A DNA stretch of 64,000 bases from Monomorium pharaonis (taxonomy: Eukaryota; Arthropoda; Insecta; Hymenoptera; Formicidae). The stretch is from contig NC_050474.1 of assembly GCF_013373865.1 (NCBI RefSeq), positions 6,609,561-6,673,560 on the forward strand. Reading direction: 5' to 3'. The number at the start of each line of letters is the position of its first letter. Position 1 is the first letter of the stretch. The notes below the pieces were generated by a model. It was not told where the DNA came from. It saw nothing but the letters and a program-made list of their open reading frames with translations, and searched no databases. Shown in pieces: positions 48,796 through 59,930 of this stretch. Both the position numbers and the translations under genes were made by a program.

Positions 48796-50620
48796 CTTCC
48801 CTCGCTTACGAATCCCGCAATTAAAGCTCACGTTGTTTGAATTTACCACGCAGTTCATTAGCCGACATCGTCAATGTCCCATAACAGGCGCGGCTTTTGA
48901 GCTGATGTAAGTACAGTTTCCCCGTAGCCCAGGATATTGACCTACTTCTTCCACTACGCGAATATATATCCAAATTAAATTTAACGAAATGCGGACGCCA
49001 ATTCCGACGACGGCGACGTCGGTCCTCACCGCTGGCTCCCATCTTCTTGAAGGGTACTTCTTCTGTAGTATATATAGAGAATACTCGACCGGAACGGCGG
49101 AAAACTTTTTATATTTCGCTGAAAGGAGTCTTTATTACTTGACGAGCGTCTCCCACGCGACAAGGAATTCCCGCTTGTCGAATGGATTAACGAGGCCCTC
49201 AATGACTGCTCCACTTCGATACTCGATTGTTCTCGGGGCGGAATAACGTAATCCCCGGGGTTTCGACAGCGCGATTATCTCGCCTGACATAAATTAAACG
49301 CCGGGGCGCCATTACTACCGGAGAAAAATGAGCTTCCAGTATCACCCATTAATCTCCCTCGTCATTGGCGCGAGTCATAAAACAGCTACCCCGAAACTTT
49401 CCTCGTGAATGTTGCATTTACGGTCTACATATTATGATCACATAAATGTAGCCGACGTCATTTTTATGTGGTGTTCCTTCCGAGGGTGCTGTAAGTTGAA
49501 TTATAAAGCGTCACGAGCGTGGGAGAGAAATGGGAGCGTTTCGAAGTGGAAATTTGCGAAAATTTCCACCCTCTTTTTTTTCCCGCAGCCTCCGAGTTGG
49601 AGCTTCGGTACGTAACCGCATGCAGCTTGTGTCACGTACGTTGCGCCAGTAATTAGTAACGGGAATGTTCTTTGTGCCCTAATGTGCGCTTGTTACTTGC
49701 GTGTGGCACGTCGTAAACACGATTTAGTAGATCAAACTGGTTTATTAATAACTCATAATAACCGGCTGCCATGTGCTTGCGGTTACGCGACAATGTGCCA
49801 CTGCCACGTGTCGCTGTGTGTGCGACTAATGAACGGAATAGTTAATATAGAGCGCGATCCTGTCTCTTTCTCTCTTTCCGGCGGCCATTATTGTGTTACT
49901 TGTGCTGGTACTTCAGGGATTTAATATTCGGTCATCGACATAATAATCCGTGACAGATGCCGCTTGCAGCCGACATTTGAGGCTCTTGTGGCTGCCAGAA
50001 AGAAAGAGATTTGACACTTCTAACTGTTCAAATACATGTTCATGCAGTATATAGTCTTCTTTATTTTTTTTTATTTAAAATAAAAATCTAATACTTCATG
50101 CATTAAATTGTGATTATAATTTTTATTTTTTAGAAATTATTGAGTCTTAATCAGATTTTTTTTTTTTTTAATTGAATGTAATCGCGATAACGTCGAATTT
50201 CATTTGTCTATCCGGATGTTACTTTTTACGGATTGTTTTTCTGTCGCCGTGTCATATACGTCGTAAAACGTCGTATGAACCATAGCGATAACTATTGTAG
50301 CCGGGTTGTCGTCTGCGTAAAATGAGTATTACGATACCCTGGTGACCCATAGAATCTTTTTTATGGTAGTTGTTATATACAACTCGAAATAACCGAACTC
50401 TGAAAGTCTTGGTAGCTTTTTCCCCGTTCACCGTCCTTTCCGCTGTGTACTCGATTGCTCGAAGAGCGTCGATATCGATTATACTATATTTCCTCGTCAC
50501 GAGTTTTTTTATTAATTTTTTTTTGAAGGTATGTAATATGGGCATTGTTTTGATTATTGTTATATTTATTATTAATATTAAGAAGACAATAAGATTTTCT
50601 ACTATTAATGGAAAATCAGG
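48796..50620. other. Non-coding, no gene recognised
   Basis: CpG-moderate at 48.8-49.3 kb, mixed to 50.0 kb, then AT-rich. An 11-base T run lies near 50160. Frames are short and unrecognised. Confidence 0.5.
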
Positions 50621-50625
50621 TGGTA

Positions 50626-51175
50626 AGGAAAAATTGAAACGGAAATGTTTATTTAAAGGATGTATCTATAAAAATAATATTAAAATAAATTTTGTGAGGT
50701 AAATATAAAACAAGCAATTGATATTTAAGATTTATTTATACATTACTTGAAATAAGATTTTTTTTTAACATTTTGATATGTCACGGACAAAAATAAATGT
50801 TCTTTATATTTTACTACTCTCTCTACTTGTTTGATTTTTATTGTATTTTTTATTTTTAAGGGTGCAAAATAGAAAATATAATAAGCAACAGCATGTAAAT
50901 ATATAGATGTAATTCAATTTATATATTTTTTTGAAAATAAGTTTATTTGCATTGGATACTTAGCTACTTGAAGAACTACGGTTTATATCTATACGTATCC
51001 ATAAAATATGTGCAGTTTTTTACCTTAATATTTTTATTTTGTATACTTAAGAAATAGAAAATAATAAATGAATAATAGAGAATATTTATATCCATAACAT
51101 ATTGAAATAGAAAATATATAGATACATCCTTTAAATAATTTTCATTATTATTTTGTATTTTATCCATTTTTCCTC
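50626..51175. mobile_element. Long inverted repeat, about 550 bp
   Basis: The left arm 50626-50682 and the right arm 51103-51175 share ATTTAAAGGATGTATCTATA as exact reverse complements, plus GGAAAAAT(T/G)GA at the outer edge. AT-rich sequence lies between. The core also occurs at 45252. Terminal tips and target duplications are not defined, so this is an unclassified foldback element. Confidence 0.5.
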
Positions 51176-52110
51176 ATTATTATGTTTGTGTAGAAAATAA
51201 TATGACAAAATAAAGCAATGCAGAATAAAACAAATTGATAGTTTTTATTTAAAATTTGTTATTTTTTATGCTAATAAGTGAAAATAAAAGTAAAAGTAAA
51301 AGTTCAAGCTCATTTAAATTTCCTTGCACATTGATGTCATTTAATTTAAATTCGTACCATTCTCCAATTCGAGCGAACATGACGAAACTCGTGGTCCTCA
51401 GAGAAAGAAAAAAAAAAAAAAAAACGCGCGCACAATTATTTGACTCGCTTGATTAGTTCCGTGAGACACGAAAATAACATCCCGAGTCTGATGCAAACTT
51501 TTAACGAGCTTGCTCCGTTTGTCACGATTCGCGCTAATGCACCGTAAAGTTGCTCGCAGACCATCATGTCGAAAGGATCATCGCGATGAACAGTTTCGAT
51601 GAAAAATCTAAGCGTTTTCTCTTCCAAACGATTCGACGCATCGTTGAAAATCATAATAAAGTCAGCTGTTGTAACAAATATCGAAAGTTCCGCAGGTCTG
51701 ACAGGAGATGGAACTGGACGTACATTCCTGTCTGTGCGTTTCAGACGGTGGTGGGAGAGAACGAGATTTTGAGAGGAAATTTTGACTCGACCCTGCGCGG
51801 AGAGAACTAAAAAGTACGGTCGCTTCTATTAACGGATTAAATAAACTCTGTCGGCCGTTAAATTAAATTGGACTGTTGCATCCGCAACGTCAGACGCACT
51901 CCGGGCTTTACGGGACGCCGACATGACTGCATAACGGGATACGCACACGCGCCGGTGCGTAATTGCCGGGGCTGATTAGAACGGGGATAATTAATATCCG
52001 AGGGAAACCTGCTCGACACGCGCGCATTAATCTCTCGCGGTTAACGTTATACGCCCGTTTTCGCGCGGGACCGAGACGCGATCGGCGTGCACGCACTCAC
52101 GCACGCGTGA
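51176..52110. other. Non-coding, AT-rich then CpG-rich
   Basis: AAAAGT occurs three times in tandem at about 51286-51303, and an A run lies at 51409-51424. CpG-rich from about 51830. No gene is recognised. Confidence 0.5.
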
Positions 52111-52138
52111 ACGTACGCACGCACGCACGCACGCACGT
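52111..52138. repeat. (ACGC)n tandem repeat
   Basis: Six ACGC units, alternating purine and pyrimidine, with degenerate CACGCACTCACGCACGCG just upstream. Confidence 0.85.
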
Positions 52139-52578
52139 TGCTCGCGTCGGAGCGAGGTAAACTCGTCGGGTCGCTCATTAGCATAATTCATGGAGATCTA
52201 GGCCTATCCGAGCGCGAACTCGCGCTCTCGGCGTTATCGAAGCCAGAAGGGGCAATGTTGCCTTATCAACCTGCGACCTTCCGGCCCCGTCCCTGACGCC
52301 TGCCTTTCGACGGATTATGCAAATGCGCGGTCGATCCTCTTACTGTCTCCCGAAATAACTTACGCTCGCGTAGAATCGATTATCGTCCCGCCCCTCGGTC
52401 GATGATGTTGCTTTGTAATCCGCCGTCGCCGCCGGCAGGCGACAATCCGAGTACCTTCTTTGTCTTAGGCGTAAGCCGATCTTCAGATAAGTATTAGTCG
52501 CGTACAAGAGAGAATTTATAAGAGGAAAGATAATTAGCTGTGCATTCGAGATACGTTATATCTTTTATTATAGATATA
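52139..52578. other. Non-coding, CpG-rich, possible conserved words
   Basis: Complex CpG-rich sequence with CATTAGCATAATTCATGGAG at about 52177-52196 and an octamer-type ATGCAAAT at about 52317. It may be regulatory, but conservation is not testable here. Confidence 0.35.
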
Positions 52579-53065
52579 CACTGAAAGAAAAATGCCGAAG
52601 TATTGAGAACCAAACATTTCTCGTGACGTTTTCTTCGATATTTATTGGTTATAAAAAAATTCATTTGTGAAAACGAAATATACATTTCTGTGAAATATTC
52701 TGTAAATATACTTCTGAATTATATTTCTACAAAATATATTTTATTTAAAGAGATAACATTCAGCATGTGTAAAAATAAATAATTTATAGACTAGAAATAA
52801 AACTTTTAATTTGCCCTGTTTCAATTAAACATTTGTTAGAGAAAAATACTTCAAACTTTCTTTATGGGAAATAATTGTATATTTCAAAAATTTGATTCCT
52901 AAGAAATAAATCAATTAATAAGAAAAATGAGATGTACATATTTCATAAAAATATATTTTGTTCTGACAAGTTAATTTTTTATAACAAATAAATATCGAAG
53001 AAAACGTTACAAAAAGTATTTGATTTTCTATTGAAAATCAATACTTCGACATTTTTCTCTTAATG
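52579..53065. mobile_element. TA-flanked MITE, 487 bp
   Basis: TA at 52577-52578 and 53066-53067. The left end CACTGAAAGAAAAATGCCGA pairs with the right end (reverse complement CATTAAGAGAAAAATGTCGA). Both then share AGTATTGA and, after a variable gap, ACGTTTTCTTCGATATTTAT. Arms are about 90 bases. The left-arm segment CGATATTTATTGGTTATAAA is also at 47.6 kb. No transposase frame is present. Confidence 0.8.
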
Positions 53066-53067
53066 TA

Positions 53068-53608
53068 TATTTATAAAAACTATAAAGGATAATCGCGCGT
53101 TTTACAATTTTTTACATTATAACTTGCAATAATAATACTACTCTAAAATCTTGATTCGAGTAAATAAATTTCTTAAATTGTAATGTTGTTGAAAAACGTA
53201 CAACGTTCTTTGCTATTAAAAAAAGTTCTCGCTGCCTGTTTTATTTCGATCGCACGGCGTCCAACGGTGGTATCGTCAATAAAATGGCTACGGCGGCGGC
53301 CGATGCCAGTATTTCAGCGTGAATAACGTTCATTCTTTCGGCTCTGGTCCTCGCGACTAGCTATAGTTTCGCACGGTGATCGTAACTTCGAATTAACAAG
53401 TAACAAAGAGAAACGACGAGCGCAGCATCGAAGGTAGACGCGCGCGCTCAGTGTGATGCAGAGTACAGCTGCTTCGGCAGTGTCGCGCATGAACACTAAT
53501 AAAAACAGACGTTATGTATAAACATGCGAAATGCACACGCGAATACACTAATTTTGCTGCACGAAATTCCATGAACATATGTACTTTGAGCAGAGTTGGC
53601 TAATGTTT
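53068..53608. other. Non-coding, no gene recognised
   Basis: AT-rich to about 53210, then mixed with modest CpG. Minus-strand frames of 60 to 75 codons match no family. Confidence 0.5.
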
Positions 53609-53818
53609 GCTGAGAAAAAGATACCTGACACTTCATTAACACTTTCGGACATACAATGATTGAAAGATCAGTGAAGTAAGTGAAAATACACTGATCTTTA
53701 GTGTTAGACATGTAACTTACCAATCAGTGAAATAAATACACTAATCTTTCAGTGATAACACGTTAGTTCTGAAGTCGAAATCACTCAAAGGCAGTAAATT
53801 CTCACTAATTGCAATTTA

Positions 53819-53960
53819 GAGAGTGTTTCAGGATGAATATTCGAGGCGCTTGGTCGAAAAGCATGAATTGGCCAATGCATGAATTTTATTTCCTAGATAT
53901 CAAACTTTTTTTAAAAGGAGGAGGAATAGATATCATTATTCATCCCGGTGTTTCTACTCT
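53819..53960. mobile_element. Nested small inverted-end element
   Basis: The left end GAGTGTTTCAGGATGAATAT and the right end (reverse complement GTAGAAACACCGGGATGAAT) are imperfectly inverted, with GGATGAAT in both. It interrupts the CACTGAT-rich sequence, where motifs resume at about 53970. Inside, GCATGAATT occurs twice around ATTGGCCAAT. Class unknown. Confidence 0.4.
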
Positions 53961-54164
53961 TTAAATGATAATCAGTGTATTATCGCTGATTTGCAGCGGT
54001 ATACTTATAACTGTGATAATTAGTGAATATCCATTGATTTTCAATGATTTTTACTTTAGAATCAGTGTATAATCATAGATTAGTCTATTTTATCTCACTA
54101 ATTGACAAGTTTAAATATACCACTGAAATCGATGTATCTTCACTGATTTCTCACTGATTGTAAT

Positions 54165-54200
54165 TTAGAGCATAAATTAGAGCATAAATTAGAGCATAAA
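54165..54200. repeat. Three exact 12-bp tandem units
   Basis: TTAGAGCATAAA is repeated three times without change, inside the right part of the 53.6-54.3 kb element. Confidence 0.9.
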
Positions 54201-54262
54201 TTTTTTTCACAATAAATATTATAGGTAATTGCTTGCTAATATTTTGACTTTTTTCTCAGAGT

Positions 54263-56194
54263 GCACCTTTATCATTTTTTTCCTTTTTTCATTTTATTAA
54301 TTTACCGTTAGATAAAATTAATCAATACAAATGCAATTTAATTATATTTTCGACAAATACGTTTCTAGTCGATAATTGAAGAGAGAAAAGTTGTTCACAA
54401 GAGTATGATCATGTGTCGATACTCCTAATTTATCACGATTGATTTCTGAAAAGAAAAAACTGTCTTTGTAAGCAGGGAAACTTGAGATAATTAACGATAC
54501 TATGCGTGATTAATGATTGCTATCTAAAGACACAAAGTAATACACTTTTAAACGAAGAATGACACGAAAAAAAGGAACATGAAGATCTCGATATTGGCTT
54601 GTACCGTTCGTCTTCAAACGCGAGTGATGCGCCGCAATGTTTATCGGCAAAAGTGTCACATTATCTTCCGTGCGATCGTACGAAAGTGCTGTAACGATCG
54701 ACACAGAAATTGCCGCTGGCCTGTCGTCGTAATGTTCGTCGTGTGTCGGCGCGCGATATGTCACGCGAAAGACGACGCTTACTGGTTATCTGGCAATATT
54801 TAACGTTCGTCCGCGCTTTACGAGCCATAAAAATGCAGGGCAGGTCGATCGTGACTCATTCTCATTGTCTCCATCGCGTATCTCGACTTAAATATTTTAT
54901 CTCCATCTTCCGATTGTTTCTACGTGAGGGAATCCCCGTGCAAGCGAAATGTAAGAAAATGTGTTCGTTAGGACAGTGACAGGTGTTGTTGAGTATCTTA
55001 AAAGGTTAAAAAACAAAAAGGTACTGTTATAACTATAATAATATAAATATTACAACAATCACATTCTTATCAAACACGATGACTATAATTATCCGATAAT
55101 TTTTTCTGAGTATAATTACAACTGTATTTCCCGAGTATTCCGTGTAATCTTTTCGAATCAGAATTTTTTTGTTGCTTCACTGCGGTATTTTTATTTCAGC
55201 AATAAACTACAAGAAATTGTTGCATAATCGTCGGGACTTTTTGGCGCGCGAGCGTACCTTTATAATGTAAATGAATGCAATTGTCCGTGAGCATGATAAG
55301 GCACCGGCAAGGCGGCAAACAAATTTCATTAATTACGTCGGAAATGGCGAATGCTCTGGGCGATGGGTGCGAAGGACTGCAACAGCATCATCGGGGACGG
55401 CTTGTGCCGGCTCTTTCAGCGCGGCGCTTCCTTGAGCGGAGGACGTTAAATGTTGCGGCACGGTCTAGAATTCAAAATGGAGAGCTGTAAATCCCAGATG
55501 ACGCTTATCCATTACTCCACGCAAATTGCCGCCTGCGATCCGTCTCTACGACGACTCTCGAGGTCGCGGCTAAATTACCGGATAATTAAGGACAGCGGCG
55601 AGAGTAATCCGTTTTACGCAAGTGCGAGCAATTGGTGCGTCCGGAAAGGGACACGCGAGTTGGAAGTTTTGTTGCACCTTGAAACAAAGGAGGACGTGAC
55701 ACACGAGGAATAAACATGTGACGAAGCCAAGTTTGAATGGAATGGATTTTATTGACATTTAATTTAATGCCGCTTTTCATATATTAGATTCTATACTTAT
55801 TGCTTAAAAGATTGCAGATTATTTTTACGTATATTAGTGTCTTTATTATATGAATGATATTGATATCCACGATAAAAGTGCAACATTCTACACTTTTCTT
55901 GCGATTTTTTCTTTAACAAACTGCATTAAAGATATATTTTATCCTGCGATGTTATTTAAATGATTTTTCATGAAAGGAGCTATAATATATCTGCGATAAC
56001 ATAGTTCGGAAAATCGTATTACACGTCAGATTTTTGATAAAATAACTGGGACAATGAGAAAGATTTTAACAGAAATTTGAATACGATAGCACGCCAATAA
56101 GTAACAGAATCACTTTGGTTGTTTTAATCTTGATCCACATTGAAGTAAATCGGATGAGAATGTTAATGGACTGATTAGCATCGAGGGAGAGCTT
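54263..56194. other. Non-coding, no gene recognised
   Basis: AT-rich and mixed alternate. Frames at 54.5-55.7 kb lie on both strands and are unrecognised. Confidence 0.5.
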
Positions 56195-56211
56195 TCTCTC
56201 TCTCTCTCTCT
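56195..56211. repeat. (TC)n microsatellite
   Basis: About eight TC units. Confidence 0.85.
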
Positions 56212-58553
56212 ATGGTGTCGTTTTTTGTGACGTGATGACGTGGAGGAAGTGTCTTTTCCATATTCCTTTGGAAGTTGCCTTTAAAGCGAGGCCGGCCGTT
56301 TCTCAAGGAATCTCTGATAAAAGCATATCCTTGCCAAGTCTGGAAAGATACGCTTAAAGGCTGCCGCGGTATGGAAATGCGGAAATCGATTTATACCGAG
56401 CAAAGAAGGTCGAAATCGTTAGGTGGAATCGGGAAAGCGCCTCGGATGTCCTCGATCCCCGTGAGATCACCTCATAGAAAGTATCCCCCGAACGGTTCGT
56501 CGAGTGAATCGGATCGTTTCACAGAATTTGTTCGTTAAAAGCGCCCGAGCGCGATACGAATCCATTGGTCCCGTCTCTCGGTTTCGAACTATTGATTCGA
56601 AAATAAAATCTCTTACGTTACCAAGCTCCAACGAGACTTTGTACTCGGAGAAATATGCAAATATCATCGCGCGGTAGTTGATTGAAAATTATATTTTAGG
56701 AATACGTCAGACTTTTTCATTAACTCTCCGAGATATATTTTTCTATTGATGTTAATCAAGTATTCATTTTTGAATTAATTAAATTTTGTGAAAGACCACA
56801 TGAAAAATGATATACGAATACTTTGTAGCAAAGTAGAGACGCGAGTCAAAAGTGAGATAAGTTTATTATAATGTCTTTATTATAGTGGTTTATATCAAGA
56901 CATGACTCTTTATTTATTTGTACATTCTTGCAATTATGATAAATAACGCAATGAAAATCGCGCAACCGTGGCTCGTTTTATGAGACATAAACAGATTTAG
57001 TACGGAGTACGATTTTCGACGTACAATCGACGATTTAAGAGAAAATTTTCTATTCGCTCGTTCCGCAGAATCGCGAATGGTGTTGCTCGCGTCACTAAAT
57101 TATCGACTACAAAATCGCGCACGCAACTGTCTGCAATAAATATTGCGAATAACGATCGTGGAGTAGAATCGAAGGGGATTGAAAGGCTGAGAATGTGTAT
57201 AGGTGCGGGTTCATGAAACCGGTATCGGAAAAGCGTCAAAAATACGGGTGCTCGATATAGTTTTGCCGGGAAGCGCTATGATATATATACGTATGAAACG
57301 CAGTTGTTCCGTATTTCGCTCGCGTAGAAGTAAAAATATTTTCTCTTATACGCAAAAAACGCCACTCTTTTAAAAGATCTTCGAAAAAATTACAGGTCTC
57401 CCGCCGCTTGCATAAATACCGCCGCTTGTTTTTGAATGCATGCAATTTTTCAGAATAAATAATCCGAAAAACGTTTCCTTAATTTCGCAAAATATTTCAC
57501 TCGTCGATAATTTATATTTATAGCTCGTGGCAATTCTACACGAACAAAAAAAACTTTCGTTCTCTACGACGTATTTTTGTCGCGAGACGCCATTATTTTA
57601 TCTTTGTTCTCCCTTTTCTTTTGTCGTAGACGAGAGATGAAAAGTTTGCAGCCGCCAGCGTGATCGGCTCTAAAAGCGGGAAAGGCAGACAGAACAGTCG
57701 CGTCTCGAGATGAGGATATGTAATAAAAGTGCAGCGGCGCGTCAAGGATCGCGAAAAAGCGCCGTATCGTTTTAAGATGTAACGCGAGCAAAGTTGGGGT
57801 TTAGTGGAATTCTTCCGGCCTTTGTGTCCGCGTTTCGCGTTTATTGCGCTTGCCCGGCCGCGACATATAATAACTGGCACAAAAGACTTCGCGTCTGCTT
57901 GAAACACTTTTACGACCACGGCCAAGCTGTCGTTTTACGTATACGTCCCGTCCATCTCGGACACGCGACGTGTACAACTTGTTTCTCGTTATATAATATA
58001 TATCGCGTACGTGGGTTTAATACGCGCTGTTTCTCCTAAAACTGACACCGCCCACGTCTCATCCTTTTAATAATTTTAATAACATTAAATAATCTCTGCT
58101 GTACTTTTACTTCTAACGAAGGAAGGCGTCCCTTTCAAAAATTATTCTCAGCAAAAAATTGTTTTTAACTCTCAGCCATGAAAATTGTCATTTGCTTTCA
58201 TCCAATGAAACGAAAAGAGAGATGTCGAGGACCGTAATCAAACCAATTACGGCGTATTCTTGGAAAGGTCCGTTCTAACGAGATAAACGCGCTGTACTTG
58301 CCTTTCATTAATTAGAAACACCATAGGACGACGGAGGAGAAAGGCTCCATTTCCGGAAGAAGAAACTTTTCGTCGGTGCCTTTTTTTTTCCGCCCCGTTT
58401 TCGCGCTAGACGGTGGCATAAATTCGAGCGGTGCGGTACTTAAGAAACTTTTCGGGAGATGAAATATCGCTCGTCGTCCCGTTCCGTCCTGGTTTGCTCA
58501 CTCGTGCGGAAATTCGCGAGTGTGACGTCGATATGTGAAAGACCGCGCGCAAT
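56212..58553. other. Non-coding, with one protein-like frame
   Basis: An open frame at about 56275-56535 has ordinary composition with many Lys, Arg and Ser but no known domain and no ATG at its start. An acceptor-like CCTTTGGAAG precedes it. AT-rich at 56.68-56.95 kb and CpG-moderate after 57.6 kb. Confidence 0.4.
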
Positions 58554-58562
58554 GGAGAGAGA

Positions 58563-58597
<35 letters not shown>

Positions 58598-58605
58598 AAA
58601 GGAAC
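58554..58605. repeat. (GA)n purine tract
   Basis: About 20 GA units in a 52-base purine run ending AAGAAAAGGAACGAGA. Confidence 0.9.
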
Positions 58606-59889
58606 GAGACACAAGCGCGAGGGAGGAAATGAAAAATTTTTTATTTCCAACGTGCGACTTCTACATCGCGGTAAGTCGTCGGAAATTAGTCGATTTATAT
58701 ATATCGAGCGCCATAGATATATACATCGCGCTGCTTCTCGCGAAACGCCATAATAAATTGGCTGAATCTCTTTAATAATCAACTACGCGATTTGCAGTCG
58801 GTCGATGGTTCCCGTTCGATACGCTTCTCGGGCTATGGCAAATACTCCGCGGATCGCAGACTCCGCTCCGTGTTTGCGCGTAACGATATTACCGTCGAGA
58901 AAATGGAATGCGTACGTGCGCCGGCCATGTTCGGCAAATAAAAGGATAATCCCGGATGACGTAGTAAGTAATACCGGCTCGCGGTATCCGTTCATTTGTT
59001 CACTATATCCCTAGGGCCGGGCAAAGTTTGTCCAACGGAGAAACTTCAATAATACTCCGTTTGCTCCGGATATTTGTTACGGTTACTACTTGATCAGACG
59101 AATATCCGAATAAATTGCCCTCTCGCGAGTCGGCGAATTCGTCGCGAACGTTTGGGGATACGTTGGAGGTATTACACGAAAATTCGGATATGTCTGCCGT
59201 TTTCCTACATTGCCGCTCCGCTATGGAGCCCCGCGACTATTCCTCGTGACAAACTGCGACGGAAATTACGGGCTGCGCCATAATTAGTATTCCCGGGCGT
59301 GCGTAAAACTGGCGCGAAGTCTAATTAATCGGTAATTTTGTCGTCGCGCGGAAAACATCGCGAATTTAGCTTGCCGAGTACGACCGAGAGTATACTGCGA
59401 AGTCTCGTTTGCGTTTTAGTTGTTTGTGATTGTTATAATTTCGCGTATCTGCGAAAATATCTATCGAGTAAATTTCTCCTACGGTGATTATGAATTGTTA
59501 TTAATCTGTAATTTAACAGTGCATATGCATGTGAACGTAACTTCAGAAATGAATTTAATACAAAAATAATAAGAATAATGAAAAATAATTAAAAAAGCAG
59601 TTTACATACCGTATAGATCGTTTTGGTTCAGTTAATTATCAAGACATAAATAATTTTATAAATATGTATATTGTAACAGATGAGGAATATCGGACATTTA
59701 TAACTTTTATTAATTAATATTATTATTTTATAATTTATTACGTGGACATTGTTCTCCTTATTACTCATTTAAAATTCCATTTAGGCAAATTAATTAGCGG
59801 CGTTCTATGATCCAAACAGCAGTACCATTTACAAATAGATGGTCATTTGGAATAAATAATGTAATTGAGAGAATAATATTTATCTAATA
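58606..59889. other. Non-coding, CpG-rich then AT-rich
   Basis: CpG-rich to about 59430, AT-rich after that. No gene is recognised. Confidence 0.5.
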
Positions 59890-59930
59890 AAATTATATAT
59901 ATATATACTACATATATATATATATAATTT
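59890..59930. repeat. Palindromic (TA)n tract
   Basis: AAATTATATATATATATA, CTAC, then a mirrored ATATATATATATATAATTT. It is self-complementary and probably cruciform-prone. Confidence 0.8.

Larger units (their letters stand above)
53609..54262. mobile_element. Element packed with CACTGAT motifs
   Basis: The left end GCTGAGAAAAAGATACCTGA faces the right end (reverse complement CTCTGAGAAAAAAGTCAAAA), the same tip style as the MITEs here. Inside, CACTGAT or ATCAGTG occurs about eight times in both orientations. One pair, GATCAGTG at 53666-53673 and CACTGATC at 53689-53696, is perfectly inverted. Subterminal repeated motifs of this kind are known transposase-binding sites in hAT- and P-type elements. 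A smaller element is nested at 53819-53960. Confidence 0.5.

Noticed and set aside
48774..48900. Polyglutamine-type exon at the CTG repeat
   Set aside because: Flanking frame is short and not protein-like; a plain triplet repeat explains it.
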